Positions 15,436 to 24,236 of a DNA stretch of 64,000 nucleotides are shown here, one piece after another. Numbering within the stretch: the stretch's first letter is position 1; every line of letters begins with the position of its first letter. Origin of the DNA: Tsukamurella sp040611135 (GTDB lineage: Bacteria > Actinomycetota > Actinomycetes > Mycobacteriales > Mycobacteriaceae); assembly GCF_040611135.1 (NCBI RefSeq), contig NZ_JBEXNL010000003.1, positions 299,923 to 363,922 of the forward strand. Direction: 5' to 3'. The position numbers and the translations under genes were made by a program. The notes under the pieces are model-generated. The model was given only the letters and a program-made list of their open reading frames with translations. It searched no databases and was not told the DNA's origin.

Positions 15436-18400
15436 ATGGCACTGTTTCTGTACCGGGTGGGTAGGTTCGCCTACCTCAACCGATTCAAGGTCATCGCCGT
15501 GTGGCTGTTGCTGCTCGTCGCCATGGGGCTCGGCGCCGGGGCACTGAGCAAGCCCACCGTCGATAAGTTCTCGCTGCCGGGCATGGCGTCGGAGAAGGCC
15601 ACCGACATCATCCGGGACAAGATGAGCGGCTCCAGCGACGATCCGTTCACCTCCGCCTCCGCCACCATCGTCTTCCATGCGAAGACCGGCACGCTGTCGG
15701 ACCCCGGGAACTCCGCCGGTATCGACAAGACGATCGCCGATCTCAAGGCCCTGACGGACGGCGACAACAAGCAGCTGGTCACCGATCCGGAGCTGCTGCA
15801 CAACCCCACGGTCAAGCTGGACCCGTCGACGCTCAGTGAGGCTGAGAAGCAGAAGGCCGCGGCGATGGCGGAGCAGCAGAAGGACATCGCCTCCACGAAG
15901 ACCGAACCGCAGAAGCAGGCCGACGCGGCGGTGCTCTCGACGGTCAGTCCTGACGGCAAGACCGCGAAGGTCACCGTGAACTTCCACGGCAAGGTCACGG
16001 ACCTGCCCAAGGAGACGCCGCAGCACATCAAGGACGCGATGCAGGCGGGTCAGGACGCGTCCGGCGGGTCGCTGCAGGTCGAGGCCGACGGTTCCGCGAC
16101 CAAGGGCATGGAGCCCATGGACGGCACGAGCGAGATGATCGGCATGCTGGTCGCCGCCGTGGTCCTCATCATCACCTTCGCCTCGCTCGTGGCGTGGGGC
16201 CTGCCGCTGCTGAACGCGATCATCGCGGTGCCCGTCGCACTGTGCGGCGTCATGATCGCCACGCACTTCGTCGAGCTCGGCTCCTTCCCGACGGTGCTGA
16301 CGTCCATGATCGGCCTGGCCGTCACCATCGACTACGCGCTGTTCATCGTCTCGCGCTACCGGCACGAGCTCCGACGCCTCGGCGCCACCACACGGGAACA
16401 GCGGGCGGAGGCCGCGGGTATCGCGGTGGGCACGGCCGGATCCGCGGTGATCTTCGCGGGGCTGACGGTGATCATCGCGCTCGCCGCGCTCGCGTTCATC
16501 GGGATGGACTTCCTGGGCCAGATGGGCGTCGCCGCGGCGTGGGGCGTCGCTGTCGCCGTCGTCGTCGCGATCACGCTGCTGCCCGCCCTCCTGGGCCTGT
16601 TCGGCTCCAAGGTCTTCGCGGGCCGGGTCAAGGGCCTGCACCCGCAGGACACCGACCAGGGCGAGGGCAGGGTCGCGAACGGCCTGCGCTGGGCGCACGT
16701 CGTCAAGAAGGTCCCGGTCGTCACACTCATCGCGGGCGTCGCGGTGCTCGGCATTCTGGCGATCCCCATGAAGGACATGAAGACGGCCCTGCCGAGCTCG
16801 GGCATGAGCGAGAAGTCCACGTCGGAGCGCAAGGCCTACGACCTGATCACCGAGGGCTGGGGCAAGGGCGCCAACGGCACCCTGCTGGTCGCGCTCGACG
16901 GATCGAAGGCCGACCCGAAGCAGCGACTGCAGGCCTACGGGAAGATCGTCACCGCGCTCAACACCGATCCCGCGATGTCGAAGTACGTGGCGAACGCGCA
17001 GATCGCGCAACTCGGCCCCGACGCGCAGGCGGCCACGGTGATCGTGACGCCCAAATCGGGCCCGAACGACGACGACACGAAGGAGCTGGTCAAGCTCCTG
17101 CGCAACCTGCCCAACGGCCCGGACGGAACCGCGCAGAGGCTCGGCGTCGACGTCGGCGTGGCCGGCACGACAGCCATCCAGATGGACGTCTCGGACAAGC
17201 TCAGCGGCGCCATCGTCCCCTACCTCATCATCGTGGTGAGCCTCGCGTTCCTGCTGCTGCTCATCGCCTTCCGCTCGATCCTGGTGCCGCTCACGGCGGC
17301 GCTCGGCTTCCTGCTGTCGGTGGTCGCCACGTTCGGCGTGACCTCGGCGATCTTCACCGACGGTGCGCTCGGGTGGATCGACAACACGCAGCCGCTGGTG
17401 GCCTTCCTACCGATCTTCATGATCGGCATCGTCTTCGGGTTGGCGATGGACTACCAGGTTTTCCTGGTCTCCCGGATGCGGGAGGAGTTCACCCACACCG
17501 GCGATGCCACGCAATCCGTGGTGACGGGCGTGCAGTACGGCGCCCGCGTGGTGACCGCGGCGGCGATCATCATGATCTCGGTGTTCGCCTCGTTCATGCT
17601 CAACGACCAGGTGTTCATCAAGGAGATCGGCTTCGGCCTGGCCGCCGCCGTGCTGCTCGACGCGTTCGTCGTCCGGATGGTCGTCATCCCGTCGATCATG
17701 ATGCTGCTCGGCAGGTGGGCGTGGTGGCTGCCCAAGTGGCTCGACAAGCTCCTGCCGAACGTCGACATCGAGGGCGAGGCGCTCGTCGCGATGCTCGGCC
17801 GTGGAGATGCGGGGGCCGACACCGTCGCCTTCCCCGCCCCGGCTACCGCCGAGATCCCGGTCCCCACTGAACAACTCGTCGCCGCAGGCCCCACCGACGT
17901 CCACGCCCGCGGCAAGGCCCGCGTGCAGCAGCTCAACGGGGTCGACAGCGTCGACACCAACGGCTTCAACGGGCACGCGAACGGCGTCGCTCGTCCCTCG
18001 GACGCGCCCACGGGCCCCGTTCCCCTGGTGCCGCTCGCGAAGGACGAGCCGGCCACCGTCGAACAGGCCACGCAGGCCGAGGCGCCCGAGCCCACTGCGC
18101 AGGACACGGGGGAGTACCCGGTGGCGCGGCCCGGTGTTCCGCGGCCCGAGCAGACGACCACGGGACCGATCGTCGGACGCCCGCGCGGCGACCGGACCTT
18201 CGACGAGATCGCCCAGCTGCGCGAGCAGAACAAGGTGATCGCGGCGGAGCTCAGTGCGCTGCGGTCGGACTACCGGTCCATGGCGAGCCGGACTCGCCTG
18301 CAGAGCGAACACATCAGTGACCCCACGCGTTTCGACATCGACGGGCGCCTCGAGGGGCCCGACGGTCCGCTGGGCCGTGCGGGTCGGTTGCTCACCCCGC

Positions 18401-19581
18401 ACGGTGAGATCCTCACGCCCGCCTTCATTCCCGTGGGTACCAAGGCCACGGTGAAGACGGTGCTGCCGGAGGCGGTCTCGGAGTTGGGGGCGCAGGCGGT
18501 GCTCGCGAACGCCTACCACCTGTACCTGCAGCCCGGTCCGGACATCGTCGAGCAGGCCGGCGGGCTCGGGAAGTTCATGAACTGGGACGGCCCGACCTTC
18601 ACCGATTCCGGTGGCTTCCAGGTGATGTCGCTGGGTTCCGGGTTCAAGAAGGTCATCGACATGAACGGCGGGGAGGAGCTCCAGGGCGACGACGCCATCG
18701 CGGAGGGCAAGGACCGCCTCTCGCGCGTCGATGACGACGGTGTCACCTTCCGCAGCCACATCGACGGCACCGAGCACCGGTTCACCCCGGAGGTGTCGAT
18801 GCAGATCCAGCATCAGCTGGGCGCCGACATCATCTTCGCCTTCGACGAGCTCACCACCCTGCACAATTCCCGTGCATACCAGGTGGAGTCACTGGAGCGG
18901 ACCCGCCTGTGGGCCCGCCGCTGCCTGTCCGAGCACAACTGGCTCACGGCGCAGCGGCACGACGCGATCTCCCTGTGGGGCGTCGTACAGGGTGCGCAGT
19001 ACGAGGACCTCCGGCGCAAGGCGGCGAAGGACCTGCGCGCCCTGAGCGACGAGGACCGACTGTCCGGCGGTCTCGGCTTCGGCGGTTACGGCATCGGCGG
19101 CGCCTTGGAGAAGGCGAACCTGTCGACGATCGTGCGCTGGGTGAACCAGGAGCTGGAGGAGGACAAGCCGAAGCACCTGCTGGGCATCTCCGAGCCGGAC
19201 GACATCTTCGCCGCGGTCGAGCAGGGCATCGACACCTTCGACTGCGTGTCCCCGTCGCGGGTGGCGCGCAACGGCGCGATCTACTCGCTGGACGGCCGCT
19301 ACAACGTCACCAATTCGCGGTTCAAGACGGACTTCCGTCCGCTGGACCCGGAGACCGAGAACTTCACGTCGCAGTACACCCGCGCGTACATCCATCACCT
19401 GTTCAAGGCGAAGGAGGGCCTCGCGGCCACGCTCGCGACGATCCACAACGAGCAGTTCATCGTCTCGCTGGTCGCGAAGATCCGGCAGTCGATGCTCGAC
19501 GGGACGTACTGGGAGTTCAAGGAGGAGTTCCTGGGTCGCTACTACCGCGGCACCCAGCACCACCTCGCCAAGTCCGACTAG
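15436..19581 (+). CDS. MMPL transporter fused in frame to a tRNA-guanine transglycosylase-like domain
   Basis: A single uninterrupted 1381-codon frame. Residues 1 to about 775 form an MMPL/RND-type lipid exporter: TM1 VIAVWLLLLVAMGLG, an extracytoplasmic domain, and two helix bundles carrying the proton-relay motifs GLAVTIDYALFIVSRYRHE and FGLAMDYQVFLVSRMREE. Residues about 776-955 are a Pro/Ala/Thr-rich linker ending in a short coiled coil (LREQNKVIAAELSALRSDY). Residues about 960-1381 are Tgt-like, with TDSGGFQVMSL (catalytic Asp), FDCVSPSR (nucleophile Asp) and YTRAYIHHLFKAKE. The zinc Cys triad of bacterial Tgt is replaced (TxNxxS). An internal ATG at 18280 could start a separate Tgt but has no ribosome site. 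GluQRS, acting on the queuosine Tgt makes, is convergent downstream. Confidence 0.85.
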   Translation: MALFLYRVGRFAYLNRFKVIAVWLLLLVAMGLGAGALSKPTVDKFSLPGMASEKATDIIRDKMSGSSDDPFTSASATIVFHAKTGTLSDPGNSAGIDKTIADLKALTDGDNKQLVTDPELLHNPTVKLDPSTLSEAEKQKAAAMAEQQKDIASTKTEPQKQADAAVLSTVSPDGKTAKVTVNFHGKVTDLPKETPQHIKDAMQAGQDASGGSLQVEADGSATKGMEPMDGTSEMIGMLVAAVVLIITFASLVAWGLPLLNAIIAVPVALCGVMIATHFVELGSFPTVLTSMIGLAVTIDYALFIVSRYRHELRRLGATTREQRAEAAGIAVGTAGSAVIFAGLTVIIALAALAFIGMDFLGQMGVAAAWGVAVAVVVAITLLPALLGLFGSKVFAGRVKGLHPQDTDQGEGRVANGLRWAHVVKKVPVVTLIAGVAVLGILAIPMKDMKTALPSSGMSEKSTSERKAYDLITEGWGKGANGTLLVALDGSKADPKQRLQAYGKIVTALNTDPAMSKYVANAQIAQLGPDAQAATVIVTPKSGPNDDDTKELVKLLRNLPNGPDGTAQRLGVDVGVAGTTAIQMDVSDKLSGAIVPYLIIVVSLAFLLLLIAFRSILVPLTAALGFLLSVVATFGVTSAIFTDGALGWIDNTQPLVAFLPIFMIGIVFGLAMDYQVFLVSRMREEFTHTGDATQSVVTGVQYGARVVTAAAIIMISVFASFMLNDQVFIKEIGFGLAAAVLLDAFVVRMVVIPSIMMLLGRWAWWLPKWLDKLLPNVDIEGEALVAMLGRGDAGADTVAFPAPATAEIPVPTEQLVAAGPTDVHARGKARVQQLNGVDSVDTNGFNGHANGVARPSDAPTGPVPLVPLAKDEPATVEQATQAEAPEPTAQDTGEYPVARPGVPRPEQTTTGPIVGRPRGDRTFDEIAQLREQNKVIAAELSALRSDYRSMASRTRLQSEHISDPTRFDIDGRLEGPDGPLGRAGRLLTPHGEILTPAFIPVGTKATVKTVLPEAVSELGAQAVLANAYHLYLQPGPDIVEQAGGLGKFMNWDGPTFTDSGGFQVMSLGSGFKKVIDMNGGEELQGDDAIAEGKDRLSRVDDDGVTFRSHIDGTEHRFTPEVSMQIQHQLGADIIFAFDELTTLHNSRAYQVESLERTRLWARRCLSEHNWLTAQRHDAISLWGVVQGAQYEDLRRKAAKDLRALSDEDRLSGGLGFGGYGIGGALEKANLSTIVRWVNQELEEDKPKHLLGISEPDDIFAAVEQGIDTFDCVSPSRVARNGAIYSLDGRYNVTNSRFKTDFRPLDPETENFTSQYTRAYIHHLFKAKEGLAATLATIHNEQFIVSLVAKIRQSMLDGTYWEFKEEFLGRYYRGTQHHLAKSD

Positions 19582-19590
19582 GCCGGAACG

Positions 19591-19631
19591 CTTCGGTCAC
19601 GAACCCCAGGGATCCGGGGGCGTGACCGAAG
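19591..19631. terminator. Bidirectional hairpin between the Tgt domain and gluQ
   Basis: An 11-bp stem CTTCGGTCACG / CGTGACCGAAG (19591-19601 with 19621-19631) encloses a loop that can form a second CCCC/GGGG stem. It sits between convergent stops at 19581 and 19640, so it can terminate both genes. Confidence 0.75.
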
Positions 19632-19639
19632 TCTTCGGC

Positions 19640-20497
19640 TCAGAGGGGGAGGGTCCACGGCGCCCGGGGCAGCTGCGCGGGGTCGAAGCCGTCCAGCATC
19701 TCCTGCGGGGTGCCCCCGCGCAGCCCCAGGCTCGCGGCGATCTCCGGCAGGACCACGGCGGGCCCGCCGCGCCGAGAGAGGGTGACGGCACCGTCGCGCT
19801 TGGCGAGCCGGACGCCGGTGGGGCCCAGCACGAGTGGCACGTGCGCGTAGGTCGGCGGCGCGCCGCCGAGCAGGGTGGTGAGGTACGCCTGGCGCGGCGC
19901 GGAGGAGAGCAGATCGTCGCCGCGGACCACCTGATCGACGCCCTGGGCGGCGTCGTCGACGACCACCGCCAGATTGTAGGCGTAGGTGCCGTCGCCTCGG
20001 CGGAGCACGAAATCGTCGACCGCGCCGGTGTATTCGCCGCGCAGCACGTCCGTCACGGTGAACTCGTCGACCGTGGAGCGCAGTCGCAACGCCGCCGGAC
20101 GATCCCGCCGCCGGACCACCCGCTCGGCCTCGGTGAGATCGCGGCACGTCCCCGGATAGGCCCCCTCGGGGGCGTGCGGCGCCGACGGCGCCGACAGGAT
20201 CTCCCTGCGCGTGCAGTAGCACTCGTACACATCGAGCTCCGCGATCGCGGCGGCGTACAGGTCGCTGCGTTCCGACTGCCGGACCACGGCGCCGTCCCAG
20301 TCCAGCCCGATGGCCGCGAGGTCCGCCAGCTGCCCTGCCTCGGCTGCCCGGGAGCTGCGCCCGGTGTCCAGATCCTCGACGCGGAGCAGGAATTCGTGCC
20401 CGGTCGACCGGGCGAAGAGCCACGCGAGCAGCGCCGTCCGCAGGTTCCCGATGTGCAGGTCGCCCGAGGGGCTGGGGGCGTACCGTCCCGCTGTCAT
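19640..20497 (-). CDS. gluQ: Glutamyl-Q tRNA(Asp) synthetase
   Basis: This is a 285-aa truncated GluRS paralogue. It has the class-I HIGH motif (APSPSGDLHIGN), a zinc-type motif CYCTRRE...YPGTCR, DLLSSAPRQAYL, and a KMSKS-like loop RLAKRDGAVTL, and it lacks the GluRS anticodon-binding domain. GluQRS attaches glutamate to the queuosine base of tRNA-Asp. The location next to a Tgt-like gene fits a shared queuosine role. The ATG at 20497 overlaps the upstream regulator's stop by one base (TGATG), so the two genes are translationally coupled; a GTG one codon earlier is also possible. Confidence 0.92.
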   Translation of the reverse strand: MTAGRYAPSPSGDLHIGNLRTALLAWLFARSTGHEFLLRVEDLDTGRSSRAAEAGQLADLAAIGLDWDGAVVRQSERSDLYAAAIAELDVYECYCTRREILSAPSAPHAPEGAYPGTCRDLTEAERVVRRRDRPAALRLRSTVDEFTVTDVLRGEYTGAVDDFVLRRGDGTYAYNLAVVVDDAAQGVDQVVRGDDLLSSAPRQAYLTTLLGGAPPTYAHVPLVLGPTGVRLAKRDGAVTLSRRGGPAVVLPEIAASLGLRGGTPQEMLDGFDPAQLPRAPWTLPL

Positions 20498-21462
20498 CAC
20501 TCGAGTCTACGAACGCTGCGCACGCGGCCGAGGGTGTCGGCCCAGCCCGCGACGTGGTCCACGAGCTCCGGCGGCCGCACGACGGTGACCTCGGCGCCCA
20601 GGACCGCGATCGCCATCGCGGCCCAGTCCAGGGAGTCGGCGTCCATCCGGACGACGGTGGTGGCACCGTCGGGCTCGATCCGGGCGTACCGGCCGATGGC
20701 GGCCCGGACCCGATCCTCCGGGGCGTCGACGTGGAACTCGATCGCGTATCCCGGCGTCCGCTGGCCGACCGCCCGGCGGACGTACGCCGCGGCGTCGGCG
20801 GCGGGCAGTTCGCGGGGCCGGAACCGGACGCCGGTGCGTGACGGTGCGTCCATCCGGTCCAGCCGGAAGCTGCGCCAGTCGTGACGATGCAGGTCGTATG
20901 CCACGAGGTACCAGCGCCGCCCCAGTGGCACCAGCCGCAGGGGCTCGGCCAGGCGCTGCGTCGCGGCACCGTCGGCGGCGGTGTAGTCGAACTCGATGCG
21001 CTCCTCAGCCCGGCAGGCCTCGGCGAGGCCGGTGAGGATCCGCGGGTCGACGGAGGGGCCGCCCGGCAGGCCCGCGGGCTGGGTGACGGCGCCCAGGGCC
21101 TCGACCCGCTTACGCAGTCGCGGCGGCATCACCGCCGCGACCTTCCCGAGCGCGCGCACCGAGGTCTCGGCGATGCCGGCGATCCCGCCTTGCGCCGCGG
21201 TCTGCAGGCCCACGGCGATCGCCACGGCCTCCTCGTCGTCGAGGACCAGCGGCGGCAGGGCGGCACCGGCGGCCAGCTGGTAGCCGCCGTCCACGCCGCG
21301 GGTGGCGTTGACGGGATAGCCGAGATCGCGCAGCCGCTCGATGTCGCGCCGCAGGGTGCGGACGGAGACCTCCAGCCGGTCGGCCAGTTCGCCGCCCGGC
21401 CAGTACCGGTGCGTCTGCAGGAGGGACAGCAGTCGCAGGGTGCGGGAGCTCGTGTTCGCCAT
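20497..21462 (-). CDS. WYL-domain HTH transcriptional regulator (YafY-like)
   Basis: This is a protein of about 321 aa with an N-terminal HTH_11 domain (SSRTLRLLSLLQTHRYWPGG, then VSVRTLRRDIERLRDLGYPV) and a central WYL domain (PLRLVPLGRRWYLVAYDLHR with the WYL motif), then a WCX-type C-terminus. WYL regulators sense small ligands or nucleic acids. The ATG at 21462 fits the family start; an in-frame ATG at 21483 would add seven residues. It is divergent from a DinB-family gene with a 63-bp gap, the usual arrangement in which the regulator controls the DinB gene and itself. Confidence 0.88.
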   Translation of the reverse strand: MANTSSRTLRLLSLLQTHRYWPGGELADRLEVSVRTLRRDIERLRDLGYPVNATRGVDGGYQLAAGAALPPLVLDDEEAVAIAVGLQTAAQGGIAGIAETSVRALGKVAAVMPPRLRKRVEALGAVTQPAGLPGGPSVDPRILTGLAEACRAEERIEFDYTAADGAATQRLAEPLRLVPLGRRWYLVAYDLHRHDWRSFRLDRMDAPSRTGVRFRPRELPAADAAAYVRRAVGQRTPGYAIEFHVDAPEDRVRAAIGRYARIEPDGATTVVRMDADSLDWAAMAIAVLGAEVTVVRPPELVDHVAGWADTLGRVRSVRRLE

Positions 21463-21525
21463 GTCTTCCAGTGTGTTTTCCATTACGGACAGAAACTGAC
21501 ACTAATACCTCATAGCCTTCTAGAC

Positions 21526-22056
21526 ATGACCGAGACACAGAACATCTCCGCAGAGCGCACCGACATCCTCGACCTCCTCGCGGGTCGCAGGCACTTCCTC
21601 CGGTTCACCGCGCAGAACCTCACAGACGAGCAGGCGACCACCCGTAGCACCGTCAGCGAGCTGACGATCGGTGGGCTGATCAAGCACGTCACCGCGGTCG
21701 AGAAGGGGTGGCAACAGTTCGCGAAGGGCGAGGGCCACGTGATGGCAGACATCGACTGGGAGAACCCCGCCGACGGGCAGATCGAGGCGTTCCAGAACGG
21801 CTTCCGGCTGGTCGACGGTGAGACCCTCGAGTGGGCTCTCGCCGAATACGAGCGGACGGGCGCCATCACCGACGAGATGGTGCGCACCGCGGATCTGGAC
21901 GCGTCCTACGAGCTGCCCGAGGCGCCGTGGCAGCCGCCGGGCGTCTTCTGGTCGGTGCGCCGCGTCTTCCTGCACATCGCGGCGGAGACGGCGCAGCACA
22001 CCGGCCACGCCGACATCATCCGCGAGGCGATCGACGGCCAGAAGAGCATGGGATAG
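21526..22056 (+). CDS. DinB/DUF664-family protein
   Basis: This is a 176-aa protein with the four-helix DinB_2 fold. The metal-binding His residues expected in the family appear in LIKHVTAVEKGW, FLHIAAETAQHTGHADIIRE (two His). Relatives include mycothiol- or bacillithiol-dependent transferases and hydrolases of unknown substrate. It is divergent from the WYL regulator, its likely controller. A thiol-detoxification role is possible but not shown by the sequence. Confidence 0.87.
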   Translation: MTETQNISAERTDILDLLAGRRHFLRFTAQNLTDEQATTRSTVSELTIGGLIKHVTAVEKGWQQFAKGEGHVMADIDWENPADGQIEAFQNGFRLVDGETLEWALAEYERTGAITDEMVRTADLDASYELPEAPWQPPGVFWSVRRVFLHIAAETAQHTGHADIIREAIDGQKSMG

Positions 22057-22111
22057 CGGGATTTCCCCACGGCGGGGTCACGTGTCGGTGGCCCCGCCTA
22101 CGATCGGACGC

Positions 22112-23140
22112 GTGGACCTCCCCGTGAACCCGCCGCTGGACCCGATGCTCGCCAAGGCCGCGAAGGCCGTGCCGGGCGAGGGCTACTCGCACGAGCCGAA
22201 ATGGGACGGCTTCCGCGCCCTGATCTTCCGCGACGGTGACGAGGTGTTCATCGGCTCGCGCAGCGGCAAGGATCTCGGGCGGTACTTCCCGGAGGTGGTG
22301 GCCGCCGCGCGTGCGGAGCTGCCGGAGCGGTGCGTGCTCGACGGCGAGATCGCCGTCGCGGCGCATCGCGAGGGCCGCAAGCGGCTCGACTGGGAGTCGC
22401 TCTCGCAACGGATCCATCCCGCGGAGTCGCGGATCACCAAGCTCTCCGAGGAGACGCCGGCGATCTTCATCGGCTTCGATGCGCTCGCGATGGCGGACGT
22501 CGACCTCATGGGTAAGCCCTTCACCGCGCGGCGCGAGGTCCTCGAGTCCGCCTACGCCGGCACCGGCACCTGCAAGATCAGCCGCGTCACCACCGACGCC
22601 GCCGTGGCCGCCGACTGGTTCGAACGGTTCGAGGGCGCCGGCCTCGACGGGGTGATCTCCAAGCGGATCGACGGGCACTACCTGCCCGGCAAGCGCGAGA
22701 TGATCAAGGTCAAGCACGCCCGCACCGCCGAGGCGGTGGTCATCGGCTACCGGATGCACAAGTCGCAGCCGAACGCCGTCGGGTCCGTCCTACTCGGGCT
22801 GTACCGGGACGACGAGATGCTCTCGATCGGCGGGATCGGCGCGTTCACCGCGGCCAAGCGCGAGGAGTACCTGCAATTGCTCGAGCCGATGCGCACCGCG
22901 GAGTCGGCGCAGGGCGAGCCGAACCGCTGGTCCTCCGCGGAGAAGACGGGGGAGTGGGTGCCGGTGCGTCCCGAGCTCGTCGTCGAGTTCGACTACGACC
23001 AGATGGAGGGCATGCGCCTGCGGCATACCGCGAAGTTCAAGCGCTGGCGCCCCGACCGCGAACCGTCGAGCTGTGGGTACGAGCAGCTCGACGTCCCGGT
23101 CAACTACGACCTCGACGACGTCCTGCAGGAAGGGAAGTAG
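22112..23140 (+). CDS. ligC: ATP-dependent DNA ligase, LigC-type
   Basis: This is a 342-aa stand-alone ATP-dependent ligase. The nucleophilic Lys30 lies in motif I (HEPKWDGFRAL); further motifs include SRSGKDL, CVLDGEIAV, GLDGVISKR and MIKVKHARTAEAVVIGY, and a C-terminal OB-fold (VPVRPELVVEFDYDQ). The size and layout match mycobacterial LigC (Rv3731) rather than the replicative or multidomain LigD ligases. The GTG start at 22112 lies directly before the conserved region. It abuts the polymerase gene with no gap, so they form one operon for repair of nicks or gaps. No Ku gene is in the window. Confidence 0.9.
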   Translation: MDLPVNPPLDPMLAKAAKAVPGEGYSHEPKWDGFRALIFRDGDEVFIGSRSGKDLGRYFPEVVAAARAELPERCVLDGEIAVAAHREGRKRLDWESLSQRIHPAESRITKLSEETPAIFIGFDALAMADVDLMGKPFTARREVLESAYAGTGTCKISRVTTDAAVAADWFERFEGAGLDGVISKRIDGHYLPGKREMIKVKHARTAEAVVIGYRMHKSQPNAVGSVLLGLYRDDEMLSIGGIGAFTAAKREEYLQLLEPMRTAESAQGEPNRWSSAEKTGEWVPVRPELVVEFDYDQMEGMRLRHTAKFKRWRPDREPSSCGYEQLDVPVNYDLDDVLQEGK

Positions 23141-24226
23141 ATGGCCAAGACGCCGGCGGCGGAGGTCGTCGTCCCGGGGCCCGACGGTGACCGCACCGTC
23201 CGGGTCTCGAGCCCGGACCGGATCATCTACCCCGCCACCGACCTCACCCCCGAGGTCTCCAAACTCCAGGTGGCGCAGTACTTCGCGGCGGTCGGCGAGC
23301 CGCTGCTCGCCGCCATCGGGGACCGCCCCACCGCGCTGGAGCGGTGGCCGGGCGGCGTCCATCCCGGAGGCAGGCTGGCCGTCGGGCCCAAGGACAACGA
23401 CGCCGACGGTTTCTATCAGAAGCGGATGATGCGCGGCGCGCCCGACTACGCGAGGACGGTGCGCATCGCGTTCCCGTCCGGCCGCCCCGCAGACGAGCTG
23501 TGCCCCTCCGAGATCGCCATCCCGGTGTGGTGCGCGCAGATGGGCACCATCACCTTCCATCCGTGGCCGGTACGCAGCGCCGACGTCGACCATCCCGACG
23601 AGTTGCGGATCGACCTGGACCCGCAGCCCGGCACGGACTTCCGGGACGCGGTGCGCGTCGCCGGCATCGCGCGCGAACTCGCCGGCGACCTCGGCCTGCG
23701 CGCCTACTGCAAGACGTCGGGCAATCGCGGCGTGCACGTCTTCATCCGCATCGCGCCGCGCTGGGACTTCGTGGACGTACGGCACGCCGCGATCGCCTTC
23801 GGCCGCGAGCTGGAGAAGCGCGACAGCGGAGTGACGACGGCATGGTGGAAGGAGGAGCGGGGGGCAAGGATCTTCGTGGACTACAACCAGAACAGCCGCG
23901 ACCGCACCATCGCCTCCGCCTGGTCGCTGCGGGCCGTGCTGGGCGCCACCGTCTCCACCCCGCTCACCTGGGAGGCACTCGCCGAGCTGCGGGATCCCCA
24001 CGAGCTCAACCTGTTCACCGTGCCCGAGCGCCTCGCCGACGGGAACCCGTGGGCCGACATGGACGAGGTCGCGCACGACCTCACGCCGCTGTTGGAGCTG
24101 TGGGAGCAGCACCCCGTTGAACTGAACTACCCGCCCGACTACCCCAAGATGCCCGGCGAGCCGCCCCGTGTGCAGCCCAGCAAGAAGGTCGCCGAGCACT
24201 GGGACGCCGAGGGCAACCGACTTTGA
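23141..24226 (+). CDS. LigD-type primase-polymerase (Prim-PolC/PolD)
   Basis: This is a 361-aa AEP-superfamily polymerase, equivalent to a LigD polymerase domain on its own. Metal-binding acidic residues are Asp158 and Asp160 in RIDLDPQPG and Asp247 in RIFVDYNQN; the SGNRGVHVFIRI segment carries the nucleotide-binding His. These enzymes fill short gaps, often with ribonucleotides, before ligation. The ATG at 23141 follows the ligase stop directly. Mycobacterial Rv3730c/Rv3731 form the same functional pair and act in excision repair rather than in Ku-dependent end joining. The 3' end is only 10 bp from the convergent caspase-like gene, with no visible terminator. Confidence 0.9.
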   Translation: MAKTPAAEVVVPGPDGDRTVRVSSPDRIIYPATDLTPEVSKLQVAQYFAAVGEPLLAAIGDRPTALERWPGGVHPGGRLAVGPKDNDADGFYQKRMMRGAPDYARTVRIAFPSGRPADELCPSEIAIPVWCAQMGTITFHPWPVRSADVDHPDELRIDLDPQPGTDFRDAVRVAGIARELAGDLGLRAYCKTSGNRGVHVFIRIAPRWDFVDVRHAAIAFGRELEKRDSGVTTAWWKEERGARIFVDYNQNSRDRTIASAWSLRAVLGATVSTPLTWEALAELRDPHELNLFTVPERLADGNPWADMDEVAHDLTPLLELWEQHPVELNYPPDYPKMPGEPPRVQPSKKVAEHWDAEGNRL

Positions 24227-24236
24227 ATTCGCTGAG

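Noticed and set aside
18280..19581. Annotating Tgt as a separate gene starting at ATG 18280
   Set aside because: There is no ribosome site at this ATG and the frame is continuous with the MMPL part, so I report the fusion and keep the internal start as an alternative.
22790..24199. Minus-strand 469-codon frame opposite the polymerase gene
   Set aside because: Shadow frame; the plus strand contains the Asp-x-Asp catalytic motif and a complete family domain.
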